From the NCBI GenBank assembly GCA_031548645.1, contig JAVBQX010000223.1, positions 1 to 6,689 on the forward strand: a stretch of 6,689 bases of DNA, given 5' to 3'. Origin of the DNA: WRMR01 sp031548645 (lineage in GTDB: Bacteria > Planctomycetota > Planctomycetia > Pirellulales > Thermoguttaceae). Of this stretch, positions 1 through 4,209 are shown one piece after another. The stretch's first letter is position 1; every line of letters starts with the position of its first letter. Both the position numbers and the translations under genes were made by a program. The notes below the pieces were generated by a model, which ran no database searches, was not told the origin of the DNA, and saw only the letters and a program-made list of their open reading frames with translations.

Positions 1-812
1 ATTTTTGCGTCCAGGTGTTCCGTCGACCAGCCGGCCGTCCGCACACAGCCGCCTTCGAGCGGAAAGAGTCGCGCCGCACCGCGCGGTTGTTCGTCGAAAT
101 CGCTTTCCTCGCACGACGAAATGACGAGTCCTTCGCGGTCGAGCCACTGGTGAAACTCGTCGAAGGTGATGACGCAGTCGATGCGCCCGTCGGTGCCGTC
201 GTACAGGGCCGCTTCCGCCTTTTTGGCCGTGCAGGGTCCGAGAAACACGACTTTTGTCTCCGGCCCGAGCTTGCGGCGGATGTGTTTCGCGTGGGCCACC
301 ATGGGCGAGACGACCGGCACCATGTAGCGAACCCATTGCGGGTGATACCGCTTGATCAGTTCGTTCGTCGCGGGGCACGAGGTGCAGATGATCGGTTCGT
401 GCGGGTGCTTGTAAATGTATTCGGCGGTCGCCTTGGCGACGAAAAACGCGCCGATGGCCGTTTCCGCGACGTGGGCGAAGCCGAGTTGCCTGAGCACCGA
501 GGCGATCCGCGTCCGTTGCCATGAGGGGTACAGTCCCGCAAACGACGGGGCGACGCTCACCGCGACCGGTTCGCCCGAATGGACCAGCTCAATGGCCAGC
601 TCCAGATCGTTCCGAAAGGTTTTCGCCTCCTGCGGGCATTCGCGAACGCAGGTTCCGCACGCAACACAACGTTCTGCAATAACTTGTGCCTGGCCCGATT
701 CCATGCGAATCGCCTTGACCGGGCAAACCCGCACGCAACGATAGCAGTCGCGACACATCGCCTTGTTGGTGTAAACCACCTGTTTGTCACGGGAAGCCGG
801 GGAAGTCGCCAT
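1..812 (-). CDS. [FeFe]-hydrogenase large-subunit-like iron-sulfur protein, N-terminal part
   Basis: The frame is open from an ATG at 812 to the left edge (270 codons), so the C-terminus is missing. A stop in frame at 840-842 and no other start between make this ATG the start; only a weak AAGG lies upstream. Two ferredoxin-type [4Fe-4S] motifs are seen: C20, C23, C26, C30 and C49, C52, C55, C59. The rest matches the Fe_hyd_lg_C family. The L1 region reads CTSCPA (residues 143-148), with one Cys fewer than the catalytic TSCCP. The L2 region is GPCTAKKAE (192-200); it keeps the Cys, Lys and Glu of MPCxxKxxE but has Gly for Met. L3 would lie outside the window. In related proteins this core is often followed by another Fe-S domain and PAS or other signalling modules, so a redox or H2-sensing role is more likely than bulk H2 turnover; this is inference. 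A catalytic hydrogenase cannot be excluded without the C-terminal half. Confidence 0.85.
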   Translation of the reverse strand, partial: MATSPASRDKQVVYTNKAMCRDCYRCVRVCPVKAIRMESGQAQVIAERCVACGTCVRECPQEAKTFRNDLELAIELVHSGEPVAVSVAPSFAGLYPSWQRTRIASVLRQLGFAHVAETAIGAFFVAKATAEYIYKHPHEPIICTSCPATNELIKRYHPQWVRYMVPVVSPMVAHAKHIRRKLGPETKVVFLGPCTAKKAEAALYDGTDGRIDCVITFDEFHQWLDREGLVISSCEESDFDEQPRGAARLFPLEGGCVRTAGWSTEHLDAK

Positions 813-1015
813 CGAAGGTGCCTTGTCGAAAATATTACGTCATAAAACCGTGCAAATTTCATCTATAGAATGTTGCCGCCACGGTCCACTATTTTAACGT
901 CTTTTTGTCGAAATGCCAACGCTTTCCGTGAACTATTATTTGTACAGTATTACGCTGTTTTCGGCACTCTTTTCGGGATTGATTGCGGTGGATTTTAGCA
1001 TTACACTTGACCGTT
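813..1015. promoter_or_regulatory. Divergent intergenic region
   Basis: This stretch separates the start of the hydrogenase-like gene (minus strand) from the start of the glycosyltransferase gene (plus strand), so it must hold promoters for both if neither gene is read from elsewhere. It is visibly richer in A+T than the flanking genes, especially 826-900 and 935-1015. A TATAGA hexamer on the minus strand (862-867) could be a -10 element, but no good -35 element lies at normal spacing. No operator-like palindrome or riboswitch is evident. The promoter role is inferred from gene layout only. Confidence 0.4.
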
Positions 1016-3415
1016 ATGGCAAAAAAATCAAAATTTCGCAAACGGCAGCCGCTGTCTCAGGCCGAGGCATCGCAAAACACGCCGCCGCAAACATCCCCCG
1101 GCGACGTCATCGGCATTGAGCTTCGCAAAATTCTGGTCTGGGGCGTCATCGCGGCCATCACGGTTTATTGCCTGCTGTTTCTTATGACGCCGTTTGGGCC
1201 GCTCGATGAACGCATGACACGACCGGAGCGGTTTCTCCGTTTCGATTTTTTTACGCGGTTGCTTGATCCGGGCTATTGGTATTTTGCCTGGTTCGGCGAT
1301 ACGAACACGTTTTCCCTGGATGATGCTTATCATATCATCGGACTGACGGCTTCAATTGCCATGATGGTGTTTGCGATCGGTTTTTCGGTGCTTTTAGCTT
1401 TCCGCATGACAAAGCGTTTGAGTAAATGCGAATGTTTTGTTTTTTCTTCCGCAATCGGTTTCAGTATTTTGTCGACGATTTTGCTCTTTGTCGGCCTGTT
1501 TGGCGGGTTAAATTCGCTTTTGTTAAAACTTGGTCTCATGTTATGTGCTTTCGCGGGAGTGTTGATGACATGGTGTGTGTTGATTTTTTACCTCACTAAA
1601 TTACAGTACAGTGGTGTAATAAACATAAAAGACCTGCCGCGGCGGCTCATCCAATCGCGTTTCAATATTTTCGTGCTCGTACTGGCCGTTCCGTCGCTGT
1701 TGATTTTGCTGTTCGGGGGGATGCTGCCGCCGGTCGAATACGACGTCACGTCCTACCACATTCCCGGCGCGAGGCATTTTTTCGAAACCGGCCGGATTGA
1801 TTTTGTGTCGAACAACGTGTACGTCAACATGCCATTTGCGGCCGAGATGTTTTACGTCTGCGGCATGATCATGACGGGCGACTGGTACGTGGGTACGCTC
1901 GTCGGCAAGCTGCTCATCGCTTATTGCACCGTGCTTGCCGGCTTGGGCGTGTATGCTTTCGGCAAACGGCTGCACTCGGCCCGGGCGGGGCTGATCGGCT
2001 TTCTGCTGTACGTGTCGCTCCCCTGGGTCAGTTGGGTCTCGACCGCCGGGCTGATCGACTGCATGTTCGGCATGTACCTTTTACTGGCCGTGTTCGCGAT
2101 GTTCCTGTACGTGTCATCCCGCCATAATGACGGCACATCAGCCGCCGAAGAAAACCCGCTGCAAAACGAATGCCGTCCGATGCTGTATCTCGCCGGTTAC
2201 ATGGCCGGGTGCGCCGCCGCGTGCAAATACACGGCCGTGCCGTTTCTGGTTCTGCCGCTGGGTGCCTTCGCATTGTTTTACGTCTGCAAACGGCCGGACG
2301 CGTTGCGATTTCGTTGCGACAAACGCGCGGTCCGCACCTTGGGGCTGTTCGTTTTGAGCATCACGCTGGCCTGCGGTTTATGGTATGGCAAAAATCTGGT
2401 CGAAACGGGCAACCCGACCTATCCATTGATGTACGGCCTGTTCGGCGACCGCACCGACACCTGGGACGCCGCGAAAAACAGCCGGTGGCAGGCGGCCCAT
2501 TCGTCGACCGATTTTTCAGCGCAGTGTCTGGCCCGCGACGCCAAAACAGTGCTCTTCGGCAGCGATTGGCTGGCCCCGGCGCTCGTGCCGCTGGCCTTGT
2601 TGCCGTTCCTGCGCCGCCGGCAAAACCGCGAGTGCGTCGCACTGGCGCTATACCTGTTCTATTATCTGGTGTTATGGTGGCTGCTGACGCACCGGCTCGA
2701 ACGGTTCTGGGTGCCCGTCCTGCCGATTGCCGCCGTGCTGGCCGGTGTCGGCGCGATGTTTTTCGCAAAAACAATAAAGGTGTCGGAAGTGCAGCGAAAC
2801 AAAATTTTCGGCGGCGGTCACGGCGTGACCGCCCTACCTTTCAGCGGAGCGATTTTTATCGGTCTATTGCTAACGTTCAACACCTGCTATGTGTTTTTTC
2901 CCGACGCCTTGAGCGCCCCGGGCAAGTACAGCCGCTTCGGTTTCGGCGTTGACGCGGCGAGGCTTGATCCGGCTCGTGTCGCTTCGCCATTGATCCCGTA
3001 TTTCAACGCCCATCCGCCCGCGGGCAAGCTGCTGCTCGTCGGCGACGCCGAGGTGTTCGATTACGACGTGCCGGTTTTGTACAACACCTGCTTCGACGAC
3101 ACGCCGTTCGACGCGTTGCTTTTCGAGACGGATCGCGACCGGAAAACAGACGGTGCGGCGCCGCGAATGCGTTCGCCGGACGAGATGCGGCGACGTCTCA
3201 AGGAAGCGGGCGTCAGTCACATCGTCGTCAACTGGTCGGAACTGGCCCGGTTTCGCAGCCCCGGCAATTACGGCTACACCTCCGATCTCGTGCAACCGGC
3301 GGTCTTCGACCAATTGACACGGCTCGGCGTTTTGCGGCGTGTGCCGAACGTTTCGGAATCGCCCGACGGCATCCCCGCATTGTCCGGCCAGGTCGTTTAC
3401 GAAGTTGTTCCATAG
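1016..3415 (+). CDS. GT-C fold membrane glycosyltransferase (ArnT/PMT-like, GT39/GT83-type)
   Basis: A 799-residue polytopic membrane protein, probably transferring a sugar from a polyprenyl-phosphate donor on the outer face of the cytoplasmic membrane. The chosen ATG gives a basic N-terminus (MAKKSKFRKR) before the first membrane segment (about 35-56). A TTG at 983 would add 11 residues. Further hydrophobic segments lie near 108-130, 142-163, 168-193, 216-237, 297-315, 323-366, 395-424, 440-457, 518-533, 541-558, 565-584 and 610-629. Just after the segment at 216-237 comes E241-Y-D243 followed by TSYH, matching the acidic ExD/DxD catalytic motif of the first large outer loop in GT-C enzymes. 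GNPTYPLMYGLFG (465-477) and THRLERFWVPVLP (558-570) are further family-like signatures. Residues 640-799 form a soluble C-terminal domain. Substrate and acceptor cannot be read from the sequence. No glycan-pathway neighbours are visible; the gene stands alone on its strand here. Confidence 0.85.
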   Translation: MAKKSKFRKRQPLSQAEASQNTPPQTSPGDVIGIELRKILVWGVIAAITVYCLLFLMTPFGPLDERMTRPERFLRFDFFTRLLDPGYWYFAWFGDTNTFSLDDAYHIIGLTASIAMMVFAIGFSVLLAFRMTKRLSKCECFVFSSAIGFSILSTILLFVGLFGGLNSLLLKLGLMLCAFAGVLMTWCVLIFYLTKLQYSGVINIKDLPRRLIQSRFNIFVLVLAVPSLLILLFGGMLPPVEYDVTSYHIPGARHFFETGRIDFVSNNVYVNMPFAAEMFYVCGMIMTGDWYVGTLVGKLLIAYCTVLAGLGVYAFGKRLHSARAGLIGFLLYVSLPWVSWVSTAGLIDCMFGMYLLLAVFAMFLYVSSRHNDGTSAAEENPLQNECRPMLYLAGYMAGCAAACKYTAVPFLVLPLGAFALFYVCKRPDALRFRCDKRAVRTLGLFVLSITLACGLWYGKNLVETGNPTYPLMYGLFGDRTDTWDAAKNSRWQAAHSSTDFSAQCLARDAKTVLFGSDWLAPALVPLALLPFLRRRQNRECVALALYLFYYLVLWWLLTHRLERFWVPVLPIAAVLAGVGAMFFAKTIKVSEVQRNKIFGGGHGVTALPFSGAIFIGLLLTFNTCYVFFPDALSAPGKYSRFGFGVDAARLDPARVASPLIPYFNAHPPAGKLLLVGDAEVFDYDVPVLYNTCFDDTPFDALLFETDRDRKTDGAAPRMRSPDEMRRRLKEAGVSHIVVNWSELARFRSPGNYGYTSDLVQPAVFDQLTRLGVLRRVPNVSESPDGIPALSGQVVYEVVP

Positions 3416-3464
3416 CCAAATCAACGATTCACAAAAGATTATACATCTACAATTTCCAATAATA

Positions 3465-3546
3465 TTTTATCCACAGATTCACACAGAATTTCACAGATGT
3501 TTTGTTAATTATTATCTGTGTTCATCTGCGAAATCTGTGGATAAAA
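3465..3546. repeat. 82-bp interrupted palindrome with paired DnaA-box sequences
   Basis: The outer arms TTTTATCCACAGATT (3465-3479) and AATCTGTGGATAAAA (3532-3546) are perfect 15-bp inverted repeats. Pairing continues inward imperfectly to about 3499 and 3514, leaving an A+T-rich loop around 3500-3513. The left arm has CACAGA at 3472, 3482 and 3492, exactly 10 bp apart. The right arm has TCTGTG at 3515 and 3534 and TCTGCG at 3525. Each outer arm contains TTATCCACA, the consensus DnaA box, in inverted orientation (3467-3475 and 3536-3544). It lies between two convergent genes. It may be one copy of a dispersed intergenic repeat; a DnaA-binding role is inference. The ends are U:A pairs rather than a GC stem with a U-tract, so it is not a standard intrinsic terminator. 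Confidence 0.85.
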
Positions 3547-3612
3547 AACGGTAATCGGGGTACATTGATCTTTGATTTGAGGTTGTGACATTGCGCTGTC
3601 GTATTAGGTATA

Positions 3613-4059
3613 TCACGCCGATTTGATCAGCGTTTCGATTTCGCCGGATTGCAGGGCGGCGAAAAACGATTCGAGGTCGGAGTAAATCGCGTCGCTGAGA
3701 AATTTGACCGCCCAATTGAGATGCAGCGGTGAAATCGAAATGACCTTGGCGCCGTTCTTGTGGGCTTCCCAGATTTCAATCGCGGTGCCCATCGACGCTT
3801 CCGGGATGAACGCGATGACGACGTCGGCCTCGCTGCCGCACATGCGGTTATGCATGAGAAAGGTCCGGCGTCCCGCTTCGTCGTCGTAGGCGACGGAATT
3901 CGCATGGTTCGCAAAGGGATCGTAAACGCGGCAGTCGGGAAAATGCGTCCGGAGCAAATCGGCCAACCGGGCGCGGTACGACTGATCGTGCAACGTCAAT
4001 TCGACCCGCGACCCCTGCATGATCCCGGCGATAAAAAACAGCAACGGCTTGTTCGTCAT
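3613..4059 (-). CDS. Nucleoside 2-deoxyribosyltransferase-like protein
   Basis: A 148-residue protein starting at ATG 4059. A TTG at 4137 would add 26 residues, but it overlaps the -35 box of a good promoter candidate and the added stretch looks non-conserved. The N-terminus FFIAGIMQGS (8-17) resembles the first strand and nucleotide loop of the family, then comes VYDPFANH (45-52). The segment EADVVIAFIPEASMGTAIEI (77-96) matches the core where a conserved Asp (D79) and the catalytic Glu in a GTxxE setting (G91, T92, E95) sit in nucleoside 2-deoxyribosyltransferases. KVISISP (105-111) would be the next strand. The length suits the family (about 140-165 residues). Family members cleave or exchange the N-glycosidic bond of (deoxy)nucleosides or nucleotides in the cytoplasm; the true substrate is not known. 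No signal peptide or membrane segment. No clear Shine-Dalgarno site. The M56 gene lies upstream on the same strand, about 150 bp away. Confidence 0.65.
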   Translation of the reverse strand: MTNKPLLFFIAGIMQGSRVELTLHDQSYRARLADLLRTHFPDCRVYDPFANHANSVAYDDEAGRRTFLMHNRMCGSEADVVIAFIPEASMGTAIEIWEAHKNGAKVISISPLHLNWAVKFLSDAIYSDLESFFAALQSGEIETLIKSA

Positions 4060-4109
4060 GGGCAATGATATATCGGATGGTTTGTTCCTTGTTCGAAACA
4101 GGTTGCACC

Positions 4110-4137
4110 AATATATATTATTGCCGCACAATTTCAA
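4110..4137 (-). promoter_or_regulatory. Sigma70-like promoter candidate for the deoxyribosyltransferase-like gene
   Basis: On the minus strand TTGAAA (4132-4137) and TATATT (4110-4115) are separated by 16 bp, each one mismatch from the sigma70 consensus. The surrounding stretch is A+T-rich. Transcription would begin near 4103, leaving a leader of about 44 nt before the ATG at 4059. This supports 4059 as the start and a separate transcription unit from the M56 gene. The match is by eye only. Confidence 0.45.
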
Positions 4138-4163
4138 GTGCGTTACAGCGTCCTTTGAATATT

Positions 4164-4193
4164 CTGGCAGCGGAAAGAATGAACCGCCGCCAG
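4164..4193 (-). terminator. Hairpin 3' of the M56 peptidase gene
   Basis: The arms CTGGCAGCGG (4164-4173) and CCGCCGCCAG (4184-4193) enclose a 10-nt loop. Read as minus-strand RNA the stem is complete, with one G-U wobble; as plus-strand RNA the same position is an A-C mismatch. It begins 16 nt after the M56 stop codon, so it fits a transcript end or 3' stabilising stem for that gene. The sequence after it on the minus strand (AATATTC) is only weakly U-rich, so intrinsic termination is uncertain. On the plus strand the stem is followed by TTTTT, but no gene reads into it closely. Confidence 0.5.
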
Positions 4194-4209
4194 TTTTTCG
4201 GGCAGGCCG

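Noticed and set aside
983..1015. TTG at 983 as the start of the glycosyltransferase.
   Set aside because: The ATG at 1016 gives a typical basic cytoplasmic N-terminus; the 11 extra residues add nothing recognisable and the weak GGGA before the TTG is too close.
913..1119. Plus-strand 68-codon frame with a hydrophobic N-terminus upstream of the glycosyltransferase.
   Set aside because: It runs out of phase into the glycosyltransferase coding region, its C-terminal half is Arg/Ala-rich in the way of out-of-frame reading, and it has no ribosome binding site.
2170..2952. Plus-strand frame of 260 codons inside the glycosyltransferase gene.
   Set aside because: It is an Arg-rich out-of-frame reading of the glycosyltransferase, which has clear membrane segments and motifs in its own frame.
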